Assembly (NCBI RefSeq): GCF_016901015.1
Contig: NZ_JAFEUP010000003.1
Coordinates: forward strand, 434,001 to 498,000
Source of the DNA: Zestomonas insulae
GTDB taxonomy: Bacteria; Pseudomonadota; Gammaproteobacteria; Pseudomonadales; Pseudomonadaceae
Direction: 5' to 3'
DNA length: 64,000 bases
The translations under genes and the position numbers were made by a program. The notes below the pieces were generated by a model, which saw only the letters and a list, made by a program, of their open reading frames with translations, was not told the origin of the DNA and did not search any database. Shown here one piece after another: positions 38,295 through 46,999 of the stretch (within the stretch, counting starts at the first letter, position 1; each line of letters opens with the position of its first letter).

Positions 38295-39943
38295 GCGTGA
38301 GCCACGAGTACGCGGAAACCCACGAAGTGTTCAATCAGGTGCCGCCGCTGGATGGCGCCAACCTCTATCGCGTCGACCTGCCGCTGCAGGAGTGGACGCG
38401 GCGCTTCGACGGCGGCTGGGCCGAGGCGCGCATCGAGGCCTACGGCGCGCTGGCCGGCGGGCCGCTGATGGCGGCCGGCTTCCTCGCCAACGAGAACAAG
38501 CCGGTGTTCAAGAGCCACGACCGCTACGGCCACCGCATCGACCTGGTGGAGTTCCACCCGGCCTATCACCAACTGATGGCGGCAGCCATCGAGCACGGCA
38601 TTCCGTCCATGCCCTGGACCGATTCGCGCGCCGGTGCCCAGGTCGCCCGCGCGGCGATGAGTTATATGCACAGCCAGGCCGAGGCCGGCAGCGGCTGCCC
38701 GCTGACCATGACCTACGCCAGCGTGCCGGCGCTCAAGCTGCAGCCGGACCTCGCCGAGGCCTGGCTGCCGAAGATCCTCGCCACCCAGTACGACCCGCGC
38801 AACGTGCCGATGAGCCAGAAGGCCGGGGTCACCATCGGCATGGCGATGACCGAGAAGCAGGGCGGCACCGATGTCCGTGCCAACACCACCAAGGCCTATC
38901 CGGTCGGTATCCCCGGCCCGGGCCAGGCCTACGAGTTGGTCGGCCACAAGTGGTTCTGCTCGGCGCCGATGTGCGACGCCTTCCTGACCCTGGCCAACAC
39001 CGACAAGGGCCTGACCTGCTTCCTGCTGCCGCGCCATCGCCCGGACGGCACGCGCAACGAGTTCTACATCCAGCGCTTGAAGAACAAGCTGGGCAATTGG
39101 TCGAACGCCTCCAGCGAAGTGGAATTTCGCGGCGCGCTGGCCTGGATGGTCGGCGAGGAAGGCCGCGGCGTGCCGACCATCATCGAGATGGTCTCGTTGA
39201 CCCGCTTCGACTGCATGGTCGGCTCCAGCGCGCTGATGCGTCAGGCGCTGACCCAGGCCGCGCACCACTGCGCGCACCGTAAGGTCGGCGGCCGCGTGCT
39301 CAGCGAGCAGCCGCTGATGCAGAACGTGCTGGCCGATCTGGCCCTGGAAAGTGAGGCGGCGTTGGCCCTGACCATGCGCATGGGCAAGGCGCTGGACAAC
39401 CCGCACGACGCGCAGGAGGACAAGTTCGCCCGCCTGGTCACCGCGGTCGGCAAGTATTGGATCTGCAAACGTGCGCCGGCGATGATCAACGAGGCCGCCG
39501 AATGCATGGGCGGCGCCGGTTACGTCGAGGACACCATCCTGCCGAGGCTGTACCGCGAGGCGCCGGTCAACTCGACCTGGGAAGGCTCCGGCAACGTGCA
39601 GTGCCTGGACGTGCTGCGTGCGCTGTCCAAGGAGCCGGGAGTGCTCGACGCGCTGTTCCACGAACTGGGCGACGGTCACGGCGATGCGCGCCTGGCCACC
39701 TTCATCGGCAACCTCAAGGCCGGTTTCGCCGACACCAGCGACATCCAGTACCGCGCCCGCCAGCTCACCGAGGACGTCGCCGTGGCGCTGCAGGCCAAGC
39801 TGCTGCTCGAGGCCGGCAACAGCCTGGTCAGCGATGCCTTCATCGCCAGCCGGCTCGGCCAGGGGGGGCGGGTGTACGGCACCCTGCCACGCGGCATCGA
39901 CGCCGAAGCGCTGCTCGCGCGCAGTACGCCGCACCTGGTCTGA
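38291..39943 (+). CDS. AidB-like acyl-CoA dehydrogenase
   Basis: The 550-residue flavoprotein matches AidB/isovaleryl-CoA dehydrogenase-like members: GMAMTEKQGGTDVRANTT near residue 193, RFDCMVGSSALMRQAL near 300, and MGGAGYVEDTILPRLYREAPVNSTWEGSGNVQCLDVLRAL near 410, where the Glu and Arg of the FAD/substrate region lie. E. coli AidB is 541 residues and is induced by alkylation. The N-terminal QVPPLDGANLY block is also AidB-like. Here the gene sits behind a TetR regulator rather than an Ada box. Oxidation of an unknown acyl-CoA is an alternative role. Confidence 0.9.
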   Translation: MSVSHEYAETHEVFNQVPPLDGANLYRVDLPLQEWTRRFDGGWAEARIEAYGALAGGPLMAAGFLANENKPVFKSHDRYGHRIDLVEFHPAYHQLMAAAIEHGIPSMPWTDSRAGAQVARAAMSYMHSQAEAGSGCPLTMTYASVPALKLQPDLAEAWLPKILATQYDPRNVPMSQKAGVTIGMAMTEKQGGTDVRANTTKAYPVGIPGPGQAYELVGHKWFCSAPMCDAFLTLANTDKGLTCFLLPRHRPDGTRNEFYIQRLKNKLGNWSNASSEVEFRGALAWMVGEEGRGVPTIIEMVSLTRFDCMVGSSALMRQALTQAAHHCAHRKVGGRVLSEQPLMQNVLADLALESEAALALTMRMGKALDNPHDAQEDKFARLVTAVGKYWICKRAPAMINEAAECMGGAGYVEDTILPRLYREAPVNSTWEGSGNVQCLDVLRALSKEPGVLDALFHELGDGHGDARLATFIGNLKAGFADTSDIQYRARQLTEDVAVALQAKLLLEAGNSLVSDAFIASRLGQGGRVYGTLPRGIDAEALLARSTPHLV

Positions 39944-39951
39944 CGCCTGCG

Positions 39952-39977
39952 CCCCTCGCCCAGTGCTGGGCGAGGGG
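39952..39977. repeat. Perfect hairpin, possible short repeat or attenuator
   Basis: CCCCTCGCCCAG and CTGGGCGAGGGG are perfect 12-base arms around a TG loop, just 8 bases after the dehydrogenase stop. There is no T-tract, and the sequence goes on as ACGGGGAGAGGGAC, so it may be an mRNA 3'-end stabiliser or one member of a purine-rich repeat seen often between Pseudomonas genes. Confidence 0.5.
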
Positions 39978-40015
39978 ACGGGGAGAGGGACAACCCGCCT
40001 GACAAGGAACACCGC

Positions 40016-40444
40016 ATGCACGCTCATCCGCGCTTCCGCGAACTGGTCGAGGGCGGCTTCGCCGCCGCCAATTTCATCAACGACGTCGGCATCCGCCCCA
40101 CCGACTGCGGCCCGGGTTGGGTGGAGGCCGAGCTGGTCATCGCCGCCCGTCACCTGCAGCAGAACGGCTATATCCACGCCGGCGTGCAGTCGACCCTGGC
40201 CGACCACACCGCCGGCGCGGCGGCGGTCACCCTGGTCGGCGACGGGCAGACCGTGCTGACCATCGAGTTCAAGGTCAACCTGCTGCGCCCGGCGCGCAGC
40301 GAACGCCTGTACTGCCGCGCCGAAGTGCTCAAGGCCGGCCGTCAGGTCACCGTGGTCGAGGCCGAGGTGTTCGGCGACGAGCAGGGCGAGCGGCGCCTGT
40401 ACAGCAAGGCCATGGTGACCCTCGCCGTGGTGCCGATGCCCTGA
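40016..40444 (+). CDS. PaaI-family hot-dog thioesterase
   Basis: The 142-residue protein has a hot-dog fold: the N-terminal helix with F.ELVEGGFAAANF, then NGYIHAGVQSTLADHTAGAAAVTL, where Asp in LADHTAG is the usual catalytic region, and VLTIEFKVNLLRPARSERL. Members hydrolyse acyl- or aryl-CoA. It lies 72 bp after the dehydrogenase, with which it may work on the same CoA esters; substrate unknown. Confidence 0.85.
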   Translation: MHAHPRFRELVEGGFAAANFINDVGIRPTDCGPGWVEAELVIAARHLQQNGYIHAGVQSTLADHTAGAAAVTLVGDGQTVLTIEFKVNLLRPARSERLYCRAEVLKAGRQVTVVEAEVFGDEQGERRLYSKAMVTLAVVPMP

Positions 40445-40525
40445 CCCGGCGGCGTGCCGTGCGGCTGGCGGGCGATGCCGGCAAAGGCGCAAGATAGGGC
40501 GGTATTCCCGTCAGGAAGTTGCCCT

Positions 40526-42001
40526 GTGACTGTCATCGAATCCGCCGAATTCCTCGTCGCCGACACCGCTGAAGCAGCGGTGGAGCGTCTGACCCTGCTG
40601 CACAAGCACGCCACCGAAGCACTGCGCGGCGCGCTCAAGCGCTACCTCAAGGAACGCACCCAGCCGAGCGCCAGCGAACGCGCGCTGTTCCGCTACCCGG
40701 AGCTGCGCCTGACCTACCACTGCCAGGGCGAAGTGCCGAGCACCGTGCGCGCCTACGCCAAGGTCCAGGTGCCGGGCGGCTACAGCGTCACCGTGACCCA
40801 GCCGGACGCCTTCCGCGGCTACCTGCTCGACCAGCTGCGGCCGCTGATGGCCGACTTCACGGTGACCGTCGAGGTCGGCGTCAGCCAGCAGAACATTCCC
40901 TATCCCTATGTGGTCGAGCAGGGCGACGAGCTGGCCGGCTCCGGGGTGACCGCCGCCGAGCTGGCGCGGGTGTTCCCCAGCACCGACCTGTCCGCCGCCA
41001 CCGACGGCGTCGCCGACGGCCTCTACGACTGGGCGACCGCCGACCCGATGCCGCTGGCGCTGTTCGATGCGGCGCGCGTCGACTTCTCGCTGAAGCGCCT
41101 GCAGCACTACACCGGCAGCGACTGGCGGCATGTGCAGCCGTGGATCCTGCTGACCAACTACCACCGCTACGTCGACCAGTTCATCCGCCACGGCCTGGCC
41201 CAGCTGCGCGACGACCCGCGCTACGTGCGGATGGTGCTGCCCGGCAACGTGATCATCGAGCGCGGCACCTCCGACGAGGATGCCCAGGCGGTGGCCGAGG
41301 CGGTGGTCTGGCACCGCTACCAGATGCCGGCCTACCACCTGATCAGCAACGACGGGCATGGCGTGACGCTGGTCAACATCGGCGTCGGCCCGTCCAACGC
41401 GAAGAACATCACCGACCACCTGGCCGTGCTGCGCCCGCACTGCTGGCTGATGATCGGCCACTGCGGCGGCCTGCGGCAGTCGCAGACCATCGGCGACTAC
41501 GTGCTGGCGCACGCCTACATGCGCCGCGACGGCATCCTCGATCGCGTGTTGCCGCCGCACATCCCGCTGCCGGCGCTGGCCGAGGTGCAGCTGGCACTGC
41601 AGGAAGCCGCGGCGACGGTCACCGGCGAGCGTGGCGAGGCGCTCAAGCGGCGCCTGCGCACCGGCACCGTGCTGACCTACGACGACCGCAACTGGGAACT
41701 GCGCTGGGCCCAGGAACGCCCGCTGATCAACCTGTCGCGGGCGGTCGCGGTGGACATGGAAAGCGGCACCATCGCTGCCCAAGGCTACCGTCTGCGGGTG
41801 CCCTATGGCACGCTGCTGTGCGTCTCGGACAAGCCGCTGCATTCGGAGATCAAGCTGCCCGGCGCGGCCGGCGCGTTCTACGAGCGGGCGGTGACCCAGC
41901 ACCTGCACATCGGCCTGGCCGCGCTCGACCTGCTGCGCAGCCAGCTCGACGCGCTGCACTCGCGCAAGCTGCGCAGCTTCGACGAGCCGCCGTTCCGCTA
42001 A
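40526..42001 (+). CDS. amn: AMP nucleosidase
   Basis: Amn (491 residues) splits AMP to adenine and ribose-5-phosphate. Its N-terminal domain is specific to the family, and the C-terminal phosphorylase-like domain has GVTLVNIGVGPSNAKNITDHLAVLRP, WLMIGHCGGLRQSQ and AVDMESGTIAAQGYRLRVPYGTLLCVSDKPLH. The GTG start at 40526 (VTVIESAEFLVAD) has AGGAAG ten bases upstream and gives normal length; the track upstream has no conservation. Its stop TAA overlaps the stop of the convergent GNAT gene by four bases. Confidence 0.95.
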   Translation: MTVIESAEFLVADTAEAAVERLTLLHKHATEALRGALKRYLKERTQPSASERALFRYPELRLTYHCQGEVPSTVRAYAKVQVPGGYSVTVTQPDAFRGYLLDQLRPLMADFTVTVEVGVSQQNIPYPYVVEQGDELAGSGVTAAELARVFPSTDLSAATDGVADGLYDWATADPMPLALFDAARVDFSLKRLQHYTGSDWRHVQPWILLTNYHRYVDQFIRHGLAQLRDDPRYVRMVLPGNVIIERGTSDEDAQAVAEAVVWHRYQMPAYHLISNDGHGVTLVNIGVGPSNAKNITDHLAVLRPHCWLMIGHCGGLRQSQTIGDYVLAHAYMRRDGILDRVLPPHIPLPALAEVQLALQEAAATVTGERGEALKRRLRTGTVLTYDDRNWELRWAQERPLINLSRAVAVDMESGTIAAQGYRLRVPYGTLLCVSDKPLHSEIKLPGAAGAFYERAVTQHLHIGLAALDLLRSQLDALHSRKLRSFDEPPFR

Positions 42002-42441
42002 CCCGGCGGCAGGCGCAGGTGCAGCAGCGGGAAGGGTTTGCCGCTGCCATCCAGCGCCGAGCGCCCGACCACCTCGAAGCCGAGGTGGCGGTAGAAGGCC
42101 AGCGCGTCCGGGTTCTGCTCGTTGACGTCGAGCGCGCGGGCGTCGTGCTGCGCCACCGCGTGTTCCAGCAGGCGGCGGCCGAAGCCGCGGCCGTGCTGCG
42201 CCGGGTCGACGAAGAGCATCTCGATGCGTCCGTCCAGGCACCCGACGAAGCCGGCGACCTGGCCATCCTCGGCGCGCACGCAGGCGAGGCGAATCGGGCT
42301 GTCGAAGGCCGCGCGCACCTGCGGCGCATAGAAGCGAATGTCCGCCTCGCTGAGAAAGTGGTGGGTGGCGCGGACCGCCGCTTCCCACACCTCCAGCAGG
42401 CGCGGCAGGTCGGCGGCGCCTGGGTTTTCCACGACGTTCAT
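41998..42441 (-). CDS. GNAT family N-acetyltransferase
   Basis: The 147-residue protein is a GNAT acetyltransferase: the acetyl-CoA pocket is DPAQHGRGFGRRLLEHAV near residue 78 (Q/R-x-x-G-x-G/A), and NPDALAFYRHLGFEVVGR near residue 112 is the C-terminal signature. Substrate unknown. It overlaps the alcohol dehydrogenase upstream of it by four bases (ATGA) and amn downstream by its stop codon. Confidence 0.88.
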   Translation of the reverse strand: MNVVENPGAADLPRLLEVWEAAVRATHHFLSEADIRFYAPQVRAAFDSPIRLACVRAEDGQVAGFVGCLDGRIEMLFVDPAQHGRGFGRRLLEHAVAQHDARALDVNEQNPDALAFYRHLGFEVVGRSALDGSGKPFPLLHLRLPPG

Positions 42442-43472
42442 CGGCTGGCGTCGAGTACCACGCGGTAACGCGCCTTGCCGCTGCGCAGGTGGTCGAGCGC
42501 CTGGTTGACCTGGCTCATCGGGAACAGCTCGACCTGCGGGACGATCTGGTGACGTGCGCAGAACTCCAGCATGGTCGCCATGTGCCGCGGTGAGCCGACC
42601 GGCGAGGCGGACAGGCCCTTCTGCTGCGGAATCAGCTGGAACACGTGGACCGGGATCGCGCTCGGCACGATGCCGACGAAGTGCAGCTGGCCCTTGCCGC
42701 GCAGCGTGCCGAGCAGGGCGTTCCAGTCCAGATCGGCGCTGGCGGTGACCAGCAGGAAGTCCAGGCTGCCGGCGATCGCCTTGAGCGCGGCGCTGTCGTT
42801 GGAGGCCACCACCTTGTGCGCGCCGAGGCGCTTGGCTTCGTCCTGCTTGCTCAGCGAAGAGGTGAAGGCGGTGACTTCGCAGCCCCAGGCATTCAGGAAG
42901 CGCAGCGCCAGGTGACCGAGGCCGCCGATGCCGACCACGCCGACCCGGTCGGTGGGGCGCACGTCGTGTTCGAGCAGCGGCGCGAACACCGTCGAGCCGC
43001 CGCAGAACAGCGGCCCGGCGAGGCTCGGCTCGAGGCCCTCGGGCAGCGGCAGGGCCCAGGCCCAGTGTGCGCGCACGCGGTCGGCGAAGCCGCCGTTGCT
43101 GCCGCCGATGGTGGTGCGCACCTTGCCGCACAGCTGGTGGGCGCCGTCCATGCACGACGAGCAGTGCATGCAGCTGCTCTTGTACCAGCCGATGCCGACC
43201 CGCTGGCCGAGCTGCAGGCCACGCGCCTGGGCGCCGAGGCGCACCACGCGGCCGACCACTTCATGGCCGGGGATGAACGGGAAGCGCGCGTTGCCCCAGT
43301 CGTTGTCGATCATCGACTGGTCGGAATGGCAGATGCCGCAGAACTCCACCGCCACTTCCACTTCCTCGGCGCCCAGCGGGCCGGGATCGAAGCTGTGCGG
43401 TTGCAGCGGCGCACCGGCGGCCAGCGCGGCCCAGCCGGTGAAAGTGTCGACTACGGATTCGGTTTCGCTCAT
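42438..43472 (-). CDS. Zinc-dependent NAD(P) alcohol dehydrogenase, YahK/cinnamyl type
   Basis: The 344-residue enzyme has the catalytic zinc ligands in CGICHSD near residue 43 and GHEVVGRV near residue 68, the structural zinc cysteines in KSSCMHCSSCMDGAHQLC near residue 99, and the Rossmann motif VGIGGLGHLALRF near residue 178. It belongs to the NADPH-dependent aldehyde reductase group (YahK, AdhA-like). It is cotranscribed with the GNAT gene, which overlaps its end. Confidence 0.9.
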   Translation of the reverse strand: MSETESVVDTFTGWAALAAGAPLQPHSFDPGPLGAEEVEVAVEFCGICHSDQSMIDNDWGNARFPFIPGHEVVGRVVRLGAQARGLQLGQRVGIGWYKSSCMHCSSCMDGAHQLCGKVRTTIGGSNGGFADRVRAHWAWALPLPEGLEPSLAGPLFCGGSTVFAPLLEHDVRPTDRVGVVGIGGLGHLALRFLNAWGCEVTAFTSSLSKQDEAKRLGAHKVVASNDSAALKAIAGSLDFLLVTASADLDWNALLGTLRGKGQLHFVGIVPSAIPVHVFQLIPQQKGLSASPVGSPRHMATMLEFCARHQIVPQVELFPMSQVNQALDHLRSGKARYRVVLDASR

Positions 43473-43557
43473 GGCCGGGACTCCTTGGATCGTCGGGGCA
43501 GGGGCGCAAGCATAGCCAGCCTGCCGCGCGCCGCGGGATCGCTCGAAGTGGGGATAA

Positions 43558-44610
43558 TCAGGCCGGCTCCGCGAGCAGCACCGGCACCCGCCACTGTTCG
43601 CCCGGCGCCGGGGCGCGGAAGCGCTGCGCATCGACGCCATGGTTGGCCAGCGCCTGGCGCAGCGCGCGCGGCGGGTCGAACTGCTCTTCGTCGGTGAGGC
43701 GAAAGGTGGCGAAGTGGATCGCCATGCTGCTCTGCGATTGCAGCTGCAGATGGGCCTGCACCGCATCGTCGGGGTTCATGTGGTGATCGCGCATGAACCA
43801 GCGCGGCTCGTAGGCGCCGATCGGCAGGGTGGCGAAGCGGAACGGCCCGAAACGCTCGCCGATCAGCTTGAACTCTTCGCCCAGCCCGCTATCGCCGGGG
43901 AACAGCACCGGGCCGTGCGGCGAGTCGAGGACGAAGCCCAGCCACAGGGTCTGGTTGGTGTCGCGGCGGCTGCGCGCCGACCAGTGCTGCACCGGCACGC
44001 CGTGCAGGCGCAGACCATCGGCCAGCGGCAGGCTCTGCCACCAGTCCAGTTCGATCACCGTGTCGAAACCGCAGGCCTCGATCAGCGGCCCGTTGCCCAG
44101 CCCGGTGACCGCCCGCGCGGCGGGGAAGCGCCGGGCCAGCTCACGCAGGCTCCACAGGTCGAGGTGGTCGTAGTGGTTGTGGCTGACCAGCACCAGGTCG
44201 ATTGGCGGCAGCTGGTCGAGGCTCAGCCCCGGCGCGTGGTGGCGCTTCGGTCCGGCGAAACTGAACGGGCTGGCGCGCTGCGACCACAGTGGGTCGGTGA
44301 GGATGTTCAGGCCGTGCAGCTGCAACAGCACCGTGGCGTGGTTGATGTAGGTGACCTGCAGCTCCGCGCCGCCGACCCGCTCGGCCAGCGGTGAGCGTGG
44401 CGCCGCCGGCGGCGCCACCCAGGGCTTGCTCTTGGGCCGGTTGAGCTGCCACTTGAGCAGTTCGCGCAGGCCCTTGTGCGGGGTCGGCGCCAGGTTGCGA
44501 AAGCGCTGGCCGTCGAAGTGGTCGCTGGCCGCGCCGGCGTAGGGTTGGTCGTGACGGCCGAGCAGGCTGAGCAGGTTGAGCAGCCATAGCGGGCGCAGGG
44601 ATGTGGGCAT
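43558..44610 (-). CDS. MBL-fold metallohydrolase, NAPE-PLD-like
   Basis: The 350-residue protein has the metallo-beta-lactamase zinc motif [10 protein letters not shown] near residue 149, later DSGLGEEF and [10 protein letters not shown], and begins [14 protein letters not shown]. The arrangement [30 protein letters not shown] is that of the RomA/NAPE-PLD-type outer-membrane-associated hydrolases. A phospholipid or N-acyl-phosphatidylethanolamine substrate is possible. Its start region is opposite the RluE-like gene, 81 bp away. Confidence 0.85.
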   Translation of the reverse strand: MPTSLRPLWLLNLLSLLGRHDQPYAGAASDHFDGQRFRNLAPTPHKGLRELLKWQLNRPKSKPWVAPPAAPRSPLAERVGGAELQVTYINHATVLLQLHGLNILTDPLWSQRASPFSFAGPKRHHAPGLSLDQLPPIDLVLVSHNHYDHLDLWSLRELARRFPAARAVTGLGNGPLIEACGFDTVIELDWWQSLPLADGLRLHGVPVQHWSARSRRDTNQTLWLGFVLDSPHGPVLFPGDSGLGEEFKLIGERFGPFRFATLPIGAYEPRWFMRDHHMNPDDAVQAHLQLQSQSSMAIHFATFRLTDEEQFDPPRALRQALANHGVDAQRFRAPAPGEQWRVPVLLAEPA

Positions 44611-44691
44611 GGGCGGTGCTCTTGCGGTTGGTCAGTGCTCAACCTAGCATGGCCGCTCCGCGCTGCCAGCCGTCCGACACCTTTTGCAACC

Positions 44692-45321
44692 ATGCCCCGT
44701 CCTCCGCGTCCCCCTTCGCGCTCCCCCCGTCCCGCCGCCGCGCCGCGCCGGGTGGCCAAGCCGGCGCCGGCCGAACCGCGGCTGATCCTGCTCAACAAGC
44801 CGTTCGACGTGCTCACCCAGTTCAACGACGAGCAGGGCCGCGCCACGCTCAAGGACTTCGTCGCGGTGCCGGGCGTGTACCCGGCCGGGCGCCTGGACCG
44901 CGACAGCGAGGGCTTGCTGCTGCTGACCAACGATGGCCGCCTGCAGGCGCGCATCGCCGATCCCAAGCACAAGCTGGCGAAGACTTATTGGGTGCAGGTG
45001 GAAGGCGAGCCGGATGCCGCGCAACTGCAGCGCCTGCGCGACGGTGTCGAGCTCAACGACGGGCCGACCCTGCCCGCCGAGGCGCGCCTGCTGGAAGAAC
45101 CGCAGCTGTGGGAACGCCAGCCGCCGGTGCGCTTTCGCAAGAGCGTGCCGACCGCCTGGCTGGAGCTGGTGATTCGCGAGGGGCGCAACCGTCAGGTGCG
45201 GCGCATGACCGCGGCGGTCGGCTTGCCGACCCTGCGCCTGGTGCGGGTGCGCATCGGCCCGTGGAGCCTCGACGGGTTGGCACCGGGCGAGTGGCGCGAG
45301 GTGCCGGCGTGCCTGCCGTAG
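44692..45321 (+). CDS. rluE: 23S rRNA pseudouridine synthase, RluE type
   Basis: The 209-residue protein is a single-domain RsuA-family synthase without an S4 domain, as in RluE, which makes pseudouridine 2457 of 23S rRNA. The catalytic aspartate is in [17 protein letters not shown] near residue 67, and [30 protein letters not shown] is the C-terminal signature. A basic, proline-rich N-terminal stretch ([19 protein letters not shown]) precedes the domain. ATG 44692 gives this start; other upstream starts overlap the neighbour. Confidence 0.9.
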   Translation: MPRPPRPPSRSPRPAAAPRRVAKPAPAEPRLILLNKPFDVLTQFNDEQGRATLKDFVAVPGVYPAGRLDRDSEGLLLLTNDGRLQARIADPKHKLAKTYWVQVEGEPDAAQLQRLRDGVELNDGPTLPAEARLLEEPQLWERQPPVRFRKSVPTAWLELVIREGRNRQVRRMTAAVGLPTLRLVRVRIGPWSLDGLAPGEWREVPACLP

Positions 45322-45345
45322 CGGGCCGCGTCCAGCTGCGGCGCG

Positions 45346-45564
45346 TCAGCCGTGGATGCCGCGCGTCACTTCGATGACGTAGCCGATCAGCGGCTTGGCC
45401 AGGAAGGCGAACAGGCACAGGCCGAGGCCGAGAAACAGGATCGCGGTGCCGAGGCGACCGGCTTTGGACTTCTTCGCCAAGTCCCAGATGATGAAGGCCA
45501 TGAACACCATCAGGCCGCCGACCAGGACGTACATCATCAACGCTTCGAGCTGTTCCGGTTCCAT
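45346..45564 (-). CDS. DUF2788 family small membrane protein
   Basis: The 72-residue protein has two membrane segments, residues about 9-28 and 42-62, linked by the basic loop LAKKSKAGR. This is the DUF2788 pattern common in Pseudomonas; function is unknown. A perfect TATAAT on the minus strand at 45677-45682 lies about 115 bases upstream and may be its promoter. Confidence 0.8.
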   Translation of the reverse strand: MEPEQLEALMMYVLVGGLMVFMAFIIWDLAKKSKAGRLGTAILFLGLGLCLFAFLAKPLIGYVIEVTRGIHG

Positions 45565-45676
45565 CGCTTACCTCCGGGAAATAGGCAGACACAAGGCCAG
45601 TGCAGGGACTGGCCGTGGGGGCGGGCGATTGTTGTTGGAACTGCTCTGACGGCGGGGCCACGCGAAATCGGCGGCG

Positions 45677-45682
45677 ATTATA
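45677..45682 (-). promoter_or_regulatory. -10 element candidate for the DUF2788 gene
   Basis: The minus strand reads CGTATAATCGCCG here. The context is close to the CGCTATAATC seen before proA and hrpB. The leader to the DUF2788 start would be about 105 bases. Confidence 0.35.
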
Positions 45683-45727
45683 CGTGAACAGCCGCGCCGC
45701 GCGGTGCGCCTTCGTCGCGCCGGCGAC

Positions 45728-46207
45728 TCAGCTGCGCAGGTGCAGCAGCGGCAGCTCGGTGCTGGAGATCACCTGATCGAGGACGAAGCTCGAACGCACG
45801 CTGGACACCCCCTCGATGCGCGTCAGGGTGCCGAGCAGCAGCTTCTGGTAATGGTCCATGTCCGGCACCACCACCTTCAGCTGGTAGTCGGCGTCCATCC
45901 CGGTGACCAGGCTGCATTCCAACACCTCCGGGCACTGGCGGATCACCGACTGGAAGTGCTCGAAGCGCTCCGGGGTGTGGCGGTCCATGCCGATCAGCAC
46001 GAAGGCGGTGAGGCTCAGGCCGAGCTTCTTGCGGTCGAGCAGCGCCACCTGGCGAACGATGTAGCCGTCATCCTCGAGCTGCTTGACGCGCCGCGAGCAG
46101 GGCGACGGCGACAGGCCGATGCGCTCGGCAAGTTCCTGGTTGGACAACCGCGCGTCGCGCTGCAATTCGGCGAGAATCTTCAGATCGTAGCGGTCTAGTT
46201 TGTTCAT
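45728..46207 (-). CDS. Lrp/AsnC family transcriptional regulator
   Basis: The 159-residue protein has an N-terminal helix-turn-helix (LDRYDLKILAELQRDARLSNQELAERIGLSPSPCSRRVKQLEDDGYI, residues 4-50) and a C-terminal RAM domain (residues about 65-150) that forms octamers and binds amino acids: VLECSLVTGMDADYQLKVVVPDMDHYQKLL. The start MNKLDRYDLKIL at 46207 is preferred; the frame extends 11 codons upstream. The gap ahead holds many GATTG/CAATC half-sites. The target amino acid is not evident. Confidence 0.93.
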   Translation of the reverse strand: MNKLDRYDLKILAELQRDARLSNQELAERIGLSPSPCSRRVKQLEDDGYIVRQVALLDRKKLGLSLTAFVLIGMDRHTPERFEHFQSVIRQCPEVLECSLVTGMDADYQLKVVVPDMDHYQKLLLGTLTRIEGVSSVRSSFVLDQVISSTELPLLHLRS

Positions 46208-46490
46208 CGCAGCACTAATTTGTAGTTGGATTGCTGCCAATCATGCTTCAGGGGTGAAAGATTGCGCAACTGGCCTGCCGGTGAGCAATCTTCGCAATCC
46301 GCTGTCGGCAGCGCAGGGTTAAGCTTTGTTCCAGTTTCACGGCCCGGACTCTTGTCCACCCGACTCGCCCAATCAGGTCAGTCGGCGCCGCCGGTCCCAC
46401 CGGACCGCACCGGCCCCCGGGTCCGCTCTGCCCAATCAGGCAGGCGACGAAAGCGGCGACACGATTGCCAGCACAGGACGACATTATTGA
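46208..46490. promoter_or_regulatory. Upstream region of the Lrp gene with repeated GATTG/CAATC sites
   Basis: No protein gene is supported in this gap. GATTG occurs at 46229, 46260 and 46463 and CAATC at 46238, 46286, 46295, 46370 and 46433, eight sites in about 240 bases. They include the palindrome GATTG-CTGC-CAATC (46229-46242) and perfect 8-base arms AAGATTGC (46258-46265) and GCAATCTT (46285-46292). GCCCAATCAGG occurs twice (46367-46377 and 46430-46440), each time in a possible hairpin (CGACT with AGTCG; CTGCC with GGCAG). A plus-strand terminator follows, so a short RNA may be made here. Confidence 0.55.
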
Positions 46491-46523
46491 AAGGGCGGCT
46501 CCCCGGGGGGAGCCGCCCTTTTT
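46491..46523 (+). terminator. Strong intrinsic terminator with no plus-strand gene before it
   Basis: AAGGGCGGCTCCCC and GGGGAGCCGCCCTT form a 14-bp stem with a GG loop and end in TTTTT, in plus orientation. The nearest plus-strand gene upstream is rluE, more than 1.1 kb away across two minus-strand genes. The convergent MAPEG gene ends at 46531. Confidence 0.9.
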
Positions 46524-46530
46524 GTTTGCC

Positions 46531-46947
46531 TCACAGCACGCCGAACAGGCGCAGCAGCCACCAGGCGAGGATCGCCACCTGCACCAGGTAGCCGGCGAAG
46601 CGCAGCCAGACGAACAGCGGCGAGGTGCTGATCAGGTGCATCAGCGACTGGAACAGCCGCGCGCCGAGCAGGGTCAGGGCCAGCGGGTCGGTCAGTGCGG
46701 TCTGTCCGGCGTGCAGCACATAGAGCAGCACGGCGGCCTGCAGCGGCAGGTTCTCGATGCAGTTGGCGTGGGCGCGCGCCAGACGCTGGCCGAAGCCGGG
46801 GGTGCTGCTGCCGTCAGGGGCGAAGGCGTTGACCGCGCGTTTGCCAGCAAGCACCAGCAGGCCGCGGTGATTGACGATCAGCAGGGCCAGTAGCAGGGTC
46901 CAGGCGACCAGGCCGAGCAGAGCGATAACGCTGGGGGTGAGGGACAT
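46531..46947 (-). CDS. MAPEG family membrane protein
   Basis: The 138-residue protein has four membrane segments and the MAPEG-type block RAHANCIENLPLQAAVLLY near residue 57. MAPEG proteins include microsomal glutathione transferases and leukotriene synthases; bacterial members have little functional data. It ends eight bases after the terminator on the opposite strand. The next minus-strand gene, a CDF transporter, starts 946 bases upstream. Confidence 0.85.
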   Translation of the reverse strand: MSLTPSVIALLGLVAWTLLLALLIVNHRGLLVLAGKRAVNAFAPDGSSTPGFGQRLARAHANCIENLPLQAAVLLYVLHAGQTALTDPLALTLLGARLFQSLMHLISTSPLFVWLRFAGYLVQVAILAWWLLRLFGVL

Positions 46948-46999
46948 GCGGAGCTCCTTGTTGTTGTTGTGGAGAAGCTCGCGCAGTCTAATGCAGTTT

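Noticed and set aside
38285..40492. Minus-strand open frame of 735 codons under the acyl-CoA dehydrogenase
   Set aside because: It is a shadow frame of tetR, the dehydrogenase and the thioesterase; its residues show only codon-bias composition.
46226..46591. Plus-strand open frame of 121 codons across the Lrp-MAPEG gap
   Set aside because: It runs through the strong terminator at 46491-46523 and into the antisense of MAPEG, and has no recognisable pattern.
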